Shown here in pieces: positions 1 through 8,482 of a stretch of DNA of 40,129 nt; the stretch's first letter is position 1; each line of letters begins with the position of its first letter. The notes under the pieces were generated by a model, which was given only the letters and a program-made list of their open reading frames with translations, had not been told where the DNA came from and ran no database searches. A program made the position numbers and the translations under genes. The DNA is taken from positions 1-40,129 of the forward strand of contig NZ_JAHHIU010000130.1 of assembly GCF_024539815.1 (NCBI RefSeq). The letters run 5' to 3'. Source of the DNA: Streptomyces hayashii. GTDB lineage: Bacteria > Actinomycetota > Actinomycetes > Streptomycetales > Streptomycetaceae.

Positions 1-291
1 GGCGGGGGCGGCGGGCCGGTCCCGAGGGCGGCCCCCTGCCGTGTGCGCGGTCGCCGACGGCTACCGCCACTCCCCCACCATGCGAAGCGCGTGAGTGGTG
101 GGACAACTTGCGTCGTCCTTGCGTCGCTTTGCTGTCGCGCCGGCCCCGGCGGGCGCCGCGCGCTCCGTCGCGCCGTCGGCCCACCGGCCGAGATCGACCA
201 CACGTTCTCCCCCGATGGCGCATCCGGGGAGCCCCCTGTCGCGGAAGGCATTACGTCAGACACCCAGGCGACCGCGGCGAGAGGAACCGGG
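1..291. other. Upstream region of the carotenoid operon; no gene seen
   Basis: An open frame continues upstream of crtE from position 43, but its translation is Arg/Pro/Gly-rich and lacks prenyl-synthase features, so I read this stretch as non-coding. It presumably carries the crtE promoter. An 8-base direct repeat TTGCGTCG occurs twice near 109-127. No convincing -35/-10 pair was found. Confidence 0.4.
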
Positions 292-1623
292 ATGCGCCCC
301 ACCGAGGCGAAGGATCTTCCTGTGGCCAAGAAAGCACCGGACCCTCACCCCATAGGGCCCTCAGGCGGGTTTCCCCGCCTCGGCGAGGGGCTCCCCGCCC
401 CTGGCGCACCCTCGAAAACGCCCCGGCCACCGCGGTTCCGGCTGGAGGGCGCCGCCCTGGAGGACGTCGACGGTGACGTGTCCGCCGCCGTGGGCCGCCT
501 CCTGCACGACCTCGTGAGCGAACGGGTGGAACGGGCCGCCGCCCTCGACCCGGTGTTCGGGCACGACCTCGCCGAACGCGTCGCCGCCTTCACTCTGGAG
601 GGCGGCAAGCGCATGCGTTCGCGGTTCGTGTGGTGGGCGCTGCGGGCCTGCGGCGGCGACCCGGCCGAGGCGGAGGCCGCTCTGCGGGTCGGCGCCGCCC
701 TCGAACTGATCCAGACCTGCGCGCTCGTCCACGACGACGTCATGGACGGCTCCCGGCTGCGTCGCGGCCGTCCCGTCCTGCACGCCGACGTCGCCGCCCA
801 GTACGCCGGCGTCGTCTCCCGCGAGGCCGGCCGGCGCTTCGGCGAAGCCGCGGCGATCCTCGCCGGCGACCTCGCGCTGGCCTGGGCGGACGACACGGTC
901 GCGGACATCGAGGTGGAGCCGGACACCGCCCGCAGGGTGCGCGACCTGTGGAGCACGATGCGCACCGAGATGGTGGCCGGTCAGTACCTGGACGTCCAGG
1001 GCCAGGCCACGTCCTCGGTCTCCCTGGCCCGTGCCGTACGCGCGGCCTGCCTCAAGAGCGCGCTCTACTCGGTCGAACGTCCGCTGGCGCTCGGAGCCGC
1101 CCTGGCGGGGGCGGACACCGCGCGCACCGCCGCCCTGTGCTCGGCCGGCCGCTGCGTCGGCATCGCGTTCCAGCTGCGCGACGACCTCACCGACGTGTTC
1201 GGCGACCCCGCACGCACCGGAAAGCCGACGGGCGGCGACATCCGGGCGGGCAAACCCACCTACCTGGCGGCGGTGGCCCGGGCCCGGGCGGAGTCCACGG
1301 GTGACCGGCGCGCCCTGGCCGTGCTGCGCCGTTCGCTGGGCCGCGCCGATCTCTCGGACCGAGGGGTGGGCGAGGTCCGTGAGGTGCTGGTGACCACCGG
1401 TGCTCGTGACGTCGTCGAGGCGAAGATCGACCGGCTGGTCTCCCAGGGCATGCGTCATCTGGACTCCGCGGCGCTGGAGCCGCAGGGCCGCAGGCGTCTG
1501 CGGGAGCTGTTGCACGCGGCGGCCGGCACGGTCCCCGTGCCCGCTCCAGGGCCCTGCGGAGCGGACCAGGGCATGCCCGTCGCCGCGCTGCTGGCTGTCG
1601 GCGCCGAGGGAGGCGTCCGATGA
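292..1623 (+). CDS. crtE: Geranylgeranyl diphosphate synthase CrtE (polyprenyl synthetase)
   Basis: The protein (443 residues) is a trans-isoprenyl diphosphate synthase expected to condense IPP with allylic diphosphates to make GGPP, the precursor for phytoene. The first Asp-rich motif DDVMD starts at residue 148 and the second, DDLTD, at residue 297. The family substrate-binding motif GGKRMR precedes the first. The ATG at 292 is chosen because GAGAGGA lies 6 bases upstream; an in-frame GTG at 322 is an alternative. The first roughly 55 residues are Pro/Gly-rich and look dispensable. The stop overlaps the crtI start (ATGA), so translation is probably coupled. The pathway assignment to GGPP rests on the crtI and crtB neighbours; chain length cannot be read with certainty from sequence alone. 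Confidence 0.93.
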   Translation: MRPTEAKDLPVAKKAPDPHPIGPSGGFPRLGEGLPAPGAPSKTPRPPRFRLEGAALEDVDGDVSAAVGRLLHDLVSERVERAAALDPVFGHDLAERVAAFTLEGGKRMRSRFVWWALRACGGDPAEAEAALRVGAALELIQTCALVHDDVMDGSRLRRGRPVLHADVAAQYAGVVSREAGRRFGEAAAILAGDLALAWADDTVADIEVEPDTARRVRDLWSTMRTEMVAGQYLDVQGQATSSVSLARAVRAACLKSALYSVERPLALGAALAGADTARTAALCSAGRCVGIAFQLRDDLTDVFGDPARTGKPTGGDIRAGKPTYLAAVARARAESTGDRRALAVLRRSLGRADLSDRGVGEVREVLVTTGARDVVEAKIDRLVSQGMRHLDSAALEPQGRRRLRELLHAAAGTVPVPAPGPCGADQGMPVAALLAVGAEGGVR

Positions 1624-3200
1624 CCCGGACCGTCTCCGGCCCCACGGATCACGTGGTCGTGGTGGGCGCCGGGCTCTCCGGTCTCGCGGCCGCACTGCAC
1701 CTGCTCGGCGCGGGCCGACGGGTCACCCTCGTGGAGCGGGACGCGCTGCCCGGGGGCCGGGCCGGACGACTGGAGCGCGGCGGCTACCGCATCGACACCG
1801 GTCCCACCGTGCTGACCATGCCCGACCTCGCCGACGAGGCGTTCGCCGCGGTCGGCGAGCGCCTGCGCGACCGCGTCGACCTCGTCCCCCTGCACCCCGC
1901 CTACCAGGCACGGTTCGCGGACGGCAGCAGCCTGGACGTGCACACCGACGCGGCGGCGATGGAGGCGGAGGTCGAACGGTTCGCCGGAGCCGAGGAGGCC
2001 GCGGGCTACCGGCGGCTGCGCCGATGGCTGGAGCGGCTGTACCGCGCCCAGATGCGGCGCTTCATCGACGTGAACTTCGACTCCCCGCTGCAACTGCTGA
2101 CCCCGGACCTGGCGCGGCTCGCCGCCCTCGGCGGATTCGGACGGCTGGACGCGGGGGTCGGCCGTCATCTGCGCGACGAACGGCTGCGCCGCGTCTTCAC
2201 GTTCCAGTCGCTCTACGCCGGGGTCGCCCCGGCCCGGGCCCTCGCCGCCTACGCCGTGATCGCCTACATGGACACCGTCGCCGGCGTGTACTTCCCCCGA
2301 GGCGGCATGCACGCCCTGCCACAGGGCATGGCGGACGCCGCCGCGCAGGCGGGCGCCGACCTGCGCTTCGGACAGACCGTCACCCGCCTGGAACGCTCCG
2401 CCGGCCGGGTCACCGCCGTCGTCACCGACCGGGACCGCATCCCGTGCGACGCCGTGGTCCTGACCCCGGATCTCCCGGTCTCCTACGGCCTGCTCGGTCG
2501 CACACCGCGCCGTCCGCTGCGCATCGGACATGCTCCGTCGGCTGTCGTCCTGCACGTCGGCACCGACCGGACGTGGCCCGGACTCGGCCACCACACGCTG
2601 TCGTTCGGCAAGGAGTGGCGCCGCACCTTCGACGAACTCACCCGTGAGGGCCGTCCGATGAGCGACCCGTCGCTGCTCATCACCCGCCCCACGGCCACCG
2701 ACCCGACGCTCGCCCCGCCCGGTCACCACCTCCACTACATCCTCGCCCCCTGCCCCAACACCGGCATCGGGCCGGACGCCGCCGCCTGGGGCGATCTCGG
2801 TCCGCGCTACCGCGACGGCATCCTGCGCGAACTCGACCGGCGCGGCTTCGACGGCATCGCGGAGGCGGTCGAGGAAGAGGTCCTCGTCACCCCGGCCGAC
2901 TGGACGGCCCAGGGACACGCGGCCGGCACCCCCTTCTCCGCCGCCCACACCTTCGCGCAGACCGGACCGTTCCGGCCGCGCAACCTGGTCCGCGGCGCAG
3001 ACAACGCCGTACTCGCCGGATGCGGCACCACACCGGGCGTCGGCGTCCCCACCGTCCTGCTGTCCGGCAAGCTCGCCGCGGCCCGCATCACCGGGCGCCA
3101 CGCGGCCGCCGTCACCCGACGCCCGCGCACCGTGCCGCGCCTGCCGGAGGCGCCCGCCCTGCCGGACGCGCCGGCCGTGTCGAAAGGAGCACCTTCATGA
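1620..3200 (+). CDS. crtI: Phytoene desaturase CrtI
   Basis: This 526-residue FAD enzyme should desaturate phytoene stepwise toward lycopene at the membrane. The N-terminus has the dinucleotide-binding motif VVVVGAGLSGLAAA followed by the CrtI-like segments LPGGRAGRLE and IDTGPTVLTMPD. The C-terminus has the family's second FAD-contact region, seen as AGCGTTPGVGVPTVLLSGK. Length fits bacterial CrtI (about 490-530). The start overlaps the crtE stop by 4 bases and the stop overlaps the crtB start by 4 bases, indicating one transcript with coupled translation. The last 35 or so residues are Pro/Ala-rich and variable. The number of desaturation steps cannot be judged from sequence. Confidence 0.95.
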   Translation: MTRTVSGPTDHVVVVGAGLSGLAAALHLLGAGRRVTLVERDALPGGRAGRLERGGYRIDTGPTVLTMPDLADEAFAAVGERLRDRVDLVPLHPAYQARFADGSSLDVHTDAAAMEAEVERFAGAEEAAGYRRLRRWLERLYRAQMRRFIDVNFDSPLQLLTPDLARLAALGGFGRLDAGVGRHLRDERLRRVFTFQSLYAGVAPARALAAYAVIAYMDTVAGVYFPRGGMHALPQGMADAAAQAGADLRFGQTVTRLERSAGRVTAVVTDRDRIPCDAVVLTPDLPVSYGLLGRTPRRPLRIGHAPSAVVLHVGTDRTWPGLGHHTLSFGKEWRRTFDELTREGRPMSDPSLLITRPTATDPTLAPPGHHLHYILAPCPNTGIGPDAAAWGDLGPRYRDGILRELDRRGFDGIAEAVEEEVLVTPADWTAQGHAAGTPFSAAHTFAQTGPFRPRNLVRGADNAVLAGCGTTPGVGVPTVLLSGKLAAARITGRHAAAVTRRPRTVPRLPEAPALPDAPAVSKGAPS

Positions 3201-4249
3201 CGGTCCGCGAACTCGACGCCGCGGGCATCGCCGACCCGGCGCTGCGCGCGGCGTACACGCACTGCCGGCGGCTCAACGCCCGGCACGGCAGGACGTACTT
3301 CCTCGCCACCCGGCTGCTGCCCGTGGAACGGCGGCCCGCCGTCCACGCCCTCTACGGCTTCGCCCGCTGGGCCGACGACATCGTCGACTCCCTGGACCCC
3401 GGCGTCCCCGCTCATCGCCGCGCCGCCGACCTCGCCCGCCTCCACGAGCGGCTCCAGCGGGGACTGCGGGACGAGAGCAGCGCCGAGCCGGTGGTCCTCG
3501 CACTGGCCGACACGGCCCGGCGATACGCCATCGACCACGGCCACTTCGGCGACTTCATGGCGTCCATGCGCAGCGACCTGGAGGTCACCGACTATCCGAC
3601 CTACGACGACCTGCGCGCGTACATGCACGGTTCCGCCGCGGTGATCGGGCTGCAGATGCTGCCCGTCCTGGGCTCCGTGGCCCCGCGTGAGGAGGCCGCC
3701 CCGCACGCGGCCGCCCTCGGCGTCGCCTTCCAGCTGACCAACTTCCTGCGCGACGTGGGCGAGGACCTCGACCGCGGACGCGTCTACCTGCCCGCCGATC
3801 TGCTGTCCGCGCACGGCGTCGACCGCGAGCTGCTGCTCTGGAGTCGCGGCACCGGCCGCCGAGACCCGCGCATCACCGCGGCCCTCCGCGCCTTCGACGA
3901 CCTCACCCGCGGCGTCTACCGCGAGGCGGCGCCCGGCATCGCGATGCTCGAACCCGTGTCCCGCCCCTGCATCCGCACGGCCTGCGTGCTCTACGGCGGG
4001 ATCCTCGACGCGGTCGCCGCCGACGGGTACGCCGTCCTGCACCGGCGCGCCGTGGTGCCCCGGCGGCGCAGGGCCGCGGTGGCCGCCGACGGGCTGATCC
4101 GGCTGACGGCAGCGCGGGCGCGCGCGGCCCGCCGGACGGCGGCGTCCACCGAGCCTCCCGCCCGGCCCGTCGCACCCGGACGGTGCGCCGGGACGCGCCC
4201 GGCGCCCCTGGCCGTCACCGCGCAGCCCCTGCACGAGGAGGCCATGTGA
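3197..4249 (+). CDS. crtB: Phytoene synthase CrtB
   Basis: This 350-residue squalene/phytoene synthase family protein should join two GGPP molecules into phytoene. Both metal-binding motifs are present: DDIVD within YGFARWADDIVDSLD, and DVGED within FLRDVGEDLDRGRVYLP. The ATG at 3197 is preceded by AAAGGAG, which lies inside the end of crtI, and the start overlaps the crtI stop (ATGA). The reading frame is open further upstream to 3020 but that part is antisense-like noise within crtI. The final 50 residues form a basic Arg/Ala-rich tail beyond the catalytic fold. The stop overlaps the next gene's GTG. Confidence 0.95.
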   Translation: MTVRELDAAGIADPALRAAYTHCRRLNARHGRTYFLATRLLPVERRPAVHALYGFARWADDIVDSLDPGVPAHRRAADLARLHERLQRGLRDESSAEPVVLALADTARRYAIDHGHFGDFMASMRSDLEVTDYPTYDDLRAYMHGSAAVIGLQMLPVLGSVAPREEAAPHAAALGVAFQLTNFLRDVGEDLDRGRVYLPADLLSAHGVDRELLLWSRGTGRRDPRITAALRAFDDLTRGVYREAAPGIAMLEPVSRPCIRTACVLYGGILDAVAADGYAVLHRRAVVPRRRRAAVAADGLIRLTAARARAARRTAASTEPPARPVAPGRCAGTRPAPLAVTAQPLHEEAM

Positions 4250-5331
4250 ACGCCCGCCGATCCCCCCGCCGCGGACGCCTCCCGGTGGCGCTGCGCAGGG
4301 ACCCGGTCGCCTGGGAGCGACAGCGTCCGACGTGGCGCGAGGCCCGTCCGGCGGTCATCGCCCAGGCGCTGAAACGTGCCCAGGCGCGCCCGTCGGGCAA
4401 CTGGTTCGTCGTGGGCGCGACCCGGGACGTACGTGCCGACCGGCCCCTCGCGCGGACGATCGCCGGAGAGGAGGTCGTCGTCTGGCGCGACGCCACGGGA
4501 CGCCTCGTCGCCGGACCGGGCGTCTGCCCGCACCTGGGCGCACCGCTGCGCGACAGCCCGGTCAGATGCGGCGCTCTCGTCTGCCACTGGCACGGCCTCT
4601 CCCTGCGGGGCGAGCCCTTCGCGGGCTGGGAGCCACTGCCCGCGCACGACGACGGGGTGCTGGTGTGGGTGCGTCTGGACGACGTGGGCGGCGAGCCGCC
4701 CCTGGAAGCGCCGGTGGTGCCGGCCAGACCTGCCCTGGCCGGGGCGGTGACCGCCGTCTACGTGGGCGTCGGCGTCTGCGAGCCGGAGGACGTCGTGGCC
4801 AATCGGCTGGACCCCTGGCACGGCGCCTGGTTCCACCCGTACTCCTTCGTCGACCTGACCGTCGTCGACACGCCCGCGACAGCGGGAGAGGCGCGGCCCA
4901 GGGCGGAGGGCGGCGAGGGGGACGAAGAGGGAGCGGGCGGCGCGGCAGCGGCGGCGGCGACGCAGGAGGACGGTTTCGTCGTCGACGTCTCCTTCCGCGT
5001 CGCCGGAAGGCTGGTCGTGCCGGTCCGCGCCGTGTTCACCGCGCCGGAGCCGCGCACGGTCGTCATGCACATCACGGAGGGCGAGGGACGCAGCTCGGTG
5101 GTCGAGACCCACGCCACCCCGCTCGGCCCCGACGAGCGGGGCAGGCCTCGCACGGCGGTGGTGGAGGCCGTCGTCGCGGCGTCGGACCGCCCCGGCTTCG
5201 CCGTGGCCCGCAGGATGTCGCCGCTGCTGCGCCCCCTCGTGCGGGCCGCCGCCGGACGCCTGTGGCGCGACGACCTGGCCTACGCGGAGAGGCGCTGGCA
5301 ACTGCGCTCGACCGGACGCTTCCCCGGCTGA
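4246..5331 (+). CDS. Rieske [2Fe-2S] protein of the carotenoid operon (DUF5914-like)
   Basis: The 361-residue product carries a Rieske motif: CPHLGAP followed about 18 residues later by CHWHGLSL, giving the C-x-H...C-x-x-H cluster ligands near residues 89-112. The C-terminal two-thirds contains a segment (NRLDPWHGAWFHPYSF) reminiscent of the catalytic part of Rieske oxygenases. An acidic/Ala-rich insert follows near 4890-4970. The GTG start at 4246 overlaps the crtB stop (GTGA) and has GAGGAGG upstream, so it belongs to the crt operon. From memory, Rieske proteins with a DUF5914 region sit next to crtB in other Streptomyces; I could not check this. A role in oxidising or hydroxylating the carotenoid is inference. 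Confidence 0.8.
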   Translation: MNARRSPRRGRLPVALRRDPVAWERQRPTWREARPAVIAQALKRAQARPSGNWFVVGATRDVRADRPLARTIAGEEVVVWRDATGRLVAGPGVCPHLGAPLRDSPVRCGALVCHWHGLSLRGEPFAGWEPLPAHDDGVLVWVRLDDVGGEPPLEAPVVPARPALAGAVTAVYVGVGVCEPEDVVANRLDPWHGAWFHPYSFVDLTVVDTPATAGEARPRAEGGEGDEEGAGGAAAAAATQEDGFVVDVSFRVAGRLVVPVRAVFTAPEPRTVVMHITEGEGRSSVVETHATPLGPDERGRPRTAVVEAVVAASDRPGFAVARRMSPLLRPLVRAAAGRLWRDDLAYAERRWQLRSTGRFPG

Positions 5332-5424
5332 GCCGCGCCGGAGCCCGGCCTCCGCCCGGCGCGCCGGTGCGCGGCCCCTGCCTCGCCCGCCCGCCACCGG
5401 ACCGAAGCCGCCCCGAGTTCGCGT

Positions 5425-5461
5425 GGTGCCTCCGGTGCATGTCGAGGTGCCTCCGGTGCAT
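5425..5461 (+). promoter_or_regulatory. Two 16-bp direct repeats, 21 bp apart
   Basis: The sequence GGTGCCTCCGGTGCAT occurs at 5425-5440 and again at 5446-5461. The start-to-start distance is 21 bp, two helical turns, so both copies would face the same side of the DNA. They lie in the gap between the Rieske gene and the FAD oxidoreductase. A tandem operator is possible, but a chance duplication is not excluded. Confidence 0.3.
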
Positions 5462-5540
5462 CCGTGCGCGGGGCCTGCGGCGAAGAGAGGTGGACGGTGC
5501 TCTGCCGTACGGCGGCCCAGGCTTCCCCGCGCCGGACGGC

Positions 5541-5603
5541 GAGTACGGCGAGTACGGCGAGTACGGCGAGTACGGCGAGTACGGCGAGTACGGCGAGTAC
5601 GGC
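5541..5603 (+). repeat. Tandem array: 7 perfect copies of GAGTACGGC
   Basis: Seven uninterrupted 9-bp copies occupy 5541-5603 and end just before TAAGGAGACGAC and the GTG start at 5620. A TAA at 5608, in frame with the downstream gene, separates the array from that coding region, so the array is untranslated leader for the FAD oxidoreductase. Perfect copies suggest recent slippage expansion. Confidence 0.95.
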
Positions 5604-5619
5604 GACGTAAGGAGACGAC

Positions 5620-6864
5620 GTGATCGCAGGCCGGTGTTCCCCCGACGTCGTGGTGATCGGAGCGGGCGTCGCCGGACTCGCCTGTGCGCAGGACCTGCTC
5701 GCGGCCGGCGTCGATGTACAGGTCCTGGAAGCCTCGGACGGGGTCGGCGGCCGGATGCGCTCCGACCGCGTGGACGGCTTCGTCGTCGACCGCGGCTTTC
5801 AGGTCTTCAACACGTTCTATCCGCAGGTCCGACGACGTCTGGCGCTGCCCGCGCCGACCCTGCGCCCGTTCACCCCGGGCGTGCTCATCCACACGGAGGA
5901 CGGCAGGCGCCGCCTGACCGTCCCGGTGTCCCACCCGTCCGCGTTCGTCGACCTGCTGTCGGGGCGGGTGGCGGGTCCGCGCGATCTGGCGGCCCTCGGC
6001 GTCCTCGCGGCCTCGGACGCGCTGCTTCCTCCGCGCCGGCTCAAGCGGCGCTCCGATCACACCACGAGGGCGGCGCTCGCCCGGGCCGGATTCACCGACG
6101 CCTTCGTCGAGCGCTTCTTCCGCCCCTTCCTGTCCGGAGTGTTCCTGGAGGACCGGCTGGAGACGTCCGCCCGGGTCTTCCACCTGGTGTGGCGGAGCAT
6201 GCTGCGAGGCGCCCTGTGCCTGCCCGATGGCGGCATCGGAGCCGTTCCGTGCGCGCTGGCGGCCGCGCTGCCGCAAGGCGTCGTGAGACTGCGGACCCCG
6301 GTGGAGAGGCTGACCGACGACGGTGTCGAGACGGCAGCCCGTGAGAGCGTCCCGGCGCGCGCCGTGGTGGTCGCCACCGGCCCGGGAGCGGCCGTGGGCC
6401 TCGTGCCGGACGTGACCGTGCCCGCCTACCGCGTGGTGACGACGTACTACCACGCTCCCGCCGAGGCTCCGCTGCGCGAGCCCACGCTGCTGGTCGACAC
6501 CCGGCGACGCTTCCTCAACACATGCGTGCCGAGCGAGGTCGCCGCCTCCTACGCGCCGCCCGGCCGGGCGCTGGTCGCCACCTCGGTGCTGGGCTCCGAC
6601 GCGACGGGCCGGGAGCACGCCGTGCGCGAGGCCCTGAGCGAGGTGTACGCGGCCGACGCCGCCCGTTGGGATCTGCTGGCCGTTCGCACGGTCCCCGAGG
6701 CGCTGCCCGCGATGGCGGCCCCGCAGGAGCTCACGCGCACGACCCGGGTGGCCCCGGGCAGATACGTGTGCGGGGACCACCGGGCCACGGGATCGGTCCA
6801 GGGCGCGATGGCGTCGGGCGCCCGCGCCGCCCGGGAGGTGCTGCGCGACCTGCGCCGCCGGTGA
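5620..6864 (+). CDS. FAD-dependent oxidoreductase (amine oxidase / phytoene desaturase-like)
   Basis: The 414-residue product begins with an FAD-binding motif (VVVIGAGVAGLACAQDL at about residue 8) followed by the GG-doublet segment VGGRMRSD. The C-terminal FAD-contact segment is YVCGDHRATGSVQGAMASG. It belongs to the flavin amine oxidase / carotenoid desaturase superfamily but is shorter than CrtI and than typical actinobacterial CrtU (about 500 residues). The GTG start has an AAGGAG site (TAAGGAGACGAC). Position behind crtEIB and the Rieske gene suggests carotenoid modification. Isorenieratene-type desaturation, or a LitB-type oxidoreductase of the light-induction cluster, are possible; sequence alone does not decide. 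It may have its own promoter in the 288-base gap. Confidence 0.8.
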   Translation: MIAGRCSPDVVVIGAGVAGLACAQDLLAAGVDVQVLEASDGVGGRMRSDRVDGFVVDRGFQVFNTFYPQVRRRLALPAPTLRPFTPGVLIHTEDGRRRLTVPVSHPSAFVDLLSGRVAGPRDLAALGVLAASDALLPPRRLKRRSDHTTRAALARAGFTDAFVERFFRPFLSGVFLEDRLETSARVFHLVWRSMLRGALCLPDGGIGAVPCALAAALPQGVVRLRTPVERLTDDGVETAARESVPARAVVVATGPGAAVGLVPDVTVPAYRVVTTYYHAPAEAPLREPTLLVDTRRRFLNTCVPSEVAASYAPPGRALVATSVLGSDATGREHAVREALSEVYAADAARWDLLAVRTVPEALPAMAAPQELTRTTRVAPGRYVCGDHRATGSVQGAMASGARAAREVLRDLRRR

Positions 6865-6915
6865 GCGCGGGATCCCGGCGATGCCTTCCGGCCGGTCGTC
6901 TGTTGCACTCGGTGT

Positions 6916-7504
6916 ATGGACGTCGACCGGACCGCCGCGCCTCCCGGGGAGCTGCGGGCGCCCCCGCTCGAACTGGTCACCTTCGGCCACAGCACCGCGG
7001 AGCGGGAAACGCTGGCGAGGCTGCTGCGGGAGGCCCGCATCGCCGCCGTCGTGGACGTCAGGACCGCTCCCGGCAGCCGCCGTGACCCGGATCTGTCACG
7101 GCAGCGTCTGGCCGAGTGGCTGCCGGAGGAGGACATCGCCTACCGCTGGGAGAAGCGCCTCGGCGGCTTCCGGAAGCCGACGCCGGACTCGCCCGACACG
7201 GTCTGGCGCAACGCGTCCTTCCGCGGCTACGCCGCTCACACCCGCAGCCCGGATTTCGTCGCCGCCATGGACGAGGTCATCCGTCAGGCCGTCGACCGGC
7301 GCACCGCGGTGATGTGCAGTGAGGCGGTGTGGTGGCGATGTCACCGCCGCCTCATCGCCGACTTCGCCGTGGTGGCGCGCGGCCTGCCCGTCCACCACCT
7401 GATGCACGACGGACGTCTGACCCCCCACACGCCGACACCGGGCGTTGCGCCTGCGCGACGACGGCCTCCTGGTGTACGACGAAGGCGGCTCGGCACCGCC
7501 GTGA
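6916..7504 (+). CDS. DUF488 family protein, frameshifted near its C-terminus
   Basis: The product starts with the DUF488 segment VTFGHSTAERETL and has the later hallmark MCSEAVWWRCHRRLIAD. DUF488 proteins are small and of unsettled function. The frame opened at 6916 matches the family through DGRLTPHTPTPG (to about 7443). The expected tail, LRLRDDGLLVYDE, is then encoded in the +2 frame from 7445 and ends at TGA 7502-7504. The unshifted frame instead runs on to 7782 as Arg/Gly-rich sequence that overlaps the opposite-strand gene. One extra base near 7444 explains this, either a real mutation or a sequencing error. With the shift corrected the protein is about 195 residues, a normal family length. 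Only the last 20 residues are affected, so it may still fold. Confidence 0.75.
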
Positions 7505-7519
7505 CCGCGGGCGTACGGC

Positions 7520-8482
7520 TCAGCGGGGGACGTCGACGTGGAGGCGGATGGTGGTGCCCTGATCGCGGACGGAGCGGATCTCCACGAGGTCGCAGAGCTG
7601 CTGGGCGAGCCACAGACCGCGCCCGCCGATCTGGTCGACGGTGGGGCGGGTGCGGCCGGCCATCACGTCAGGGATGTAGCCGGCGTCGCGGAACTCGCAC
7701 AGGAACGTCGAGTCCTGGGTCCAGGTGCGCAGGGTTCCGCGGCCCCCGCCGTGCCGGATGCTGTTCGTGGCGATCTCCGTGACGGCGACGGCCAGCTTGC
7801 GCTGCTGGTCCTCCGCGACGCCCGCGTCCGATGCGCACCGGGCGACCTTGGAGCGGACCGCTGCCAGGTCACCTTGGGTGAAGCTCAGCTCCTGGAAGGG
7901 ATCGCACGGAGGGTTCAGGACGTCGAAGGGGTACTCCTCGGCGGTGAGGTAACCCTCGTTGCGCACGTAGTGGCCGTCCTGGCGGATCAACGGGTGGCAG
8001 CGGGACAGGGACTGCAGGGCGCTGCGGTCCTCGTCGGCGTCGTCGTAGGGGCACAGCATCGACCAGGCGGAGCTGCGGGCGAAGGCCCGGTTCAACAGCC
8101 ACTCGTGATACCGCAGCTCAGAGAGGTGGGCGGCGCTGCGGGCCTCGCTCCAGGCCGTCTCCCCGATGCCGCGTACCGGCCTGTCCCCCTCGCCTCGCTC
8201 CTGCATCCAGTCCACCCAGGCGCCGACGAGCCGGCCCGGATTGGGTCCGAGCGCCGTGGTGTCGACGTAGGTGACGGCGGGCTCGTCGCCGAGTTCGCGG
8301 CGCAGGAGCGACGCCCTGTCCGAGGGGACGGCGACGACCACGGCCTCGCCGCCCTCCAGCGCCTCGTGGATGTACCCCAGCGTCCCGGACAGGAACTGCC
8401 CGTCCCCGCGATAGGGGTAGAGCTCGTGACGGAACGGAGGCTGAGCGCCGTCGGACGGATGCGCGGGCGGGGTCGTGGTCAT
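7520..8482 (-). CDS. MEDS domain / anti-sigma ATPase protein (RsbA-like)
   Basis: This 320-residue protein combines an N-terminal MEDS sensory domain (RHELYPYRGDGQFLSGT, then acidic/aromatic segments) with a C-terminal GHKL ATPase of the anti-sigma type. The N-box EIATNSIRHGG, the G1-like FRDAGY and the G2-like GGRGLWLAQQL are all visible. Proteins of this architecture are annotated as RsbA-family regulators and probably bind or phosphorylate STAS partners to control stress sigma factors. The ATG at 8482 overlaps the stop of the upstream MEDS-STAS gene (ATGA), so the two are co-translated. The gene ends 15 bases from the DUF488 tail on the other strand. Confidence 0.85.
   Translation of the reverse strand: MTTTPPAHPSDGAQPPFRHELYPYRGDGQFLSGTLGYIHEALEGGEAVVVAVPSDRASLLRRELGDEPAVTYVDTTALGPNPGRLVGAWVDWMQERGEGDRPVRGIGETAWSEARSAAHLSELRYHEWLLNRAFARSSAWSMLCPYDDADEDRSALQSLSRCHPLIRQDGHYVRNEGYLTAEEYPFDVLNPPCDPFQELSFTQGDLAAVRSKVARCASDAGVAEDQQRKLAVAVTEIATNSIRHGGGRGTLRTWTQDSTFLCEFRDAGYIPDVMAGRTRPTVDQIGGRGLWLAQQLCDLVEIRSVRDQGTTIRLHVDVPR

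Noticed and set aside
43..291. N-terminal extension of CrtE.
   Set aside because: The added 83 residues are low complexity, and a good ribosome site precedes the ATG at 292.
5439..5606. A Gly-Glu-Tyr repeat peptide from the 9-bp array.
   Set aside because: The frame runs on into the FAD gene in the wrong frame, with no ribosome site or sensible stop.
3991..6990. A 999-codon open frame on the - strand.
   Set aside because: It lies antisense to crtB, the Rieske gene and the FAD gene, which all have clear family motifs. Its translation is Arg/Gly-rich and includes the reverse of the 9-bp repeat.
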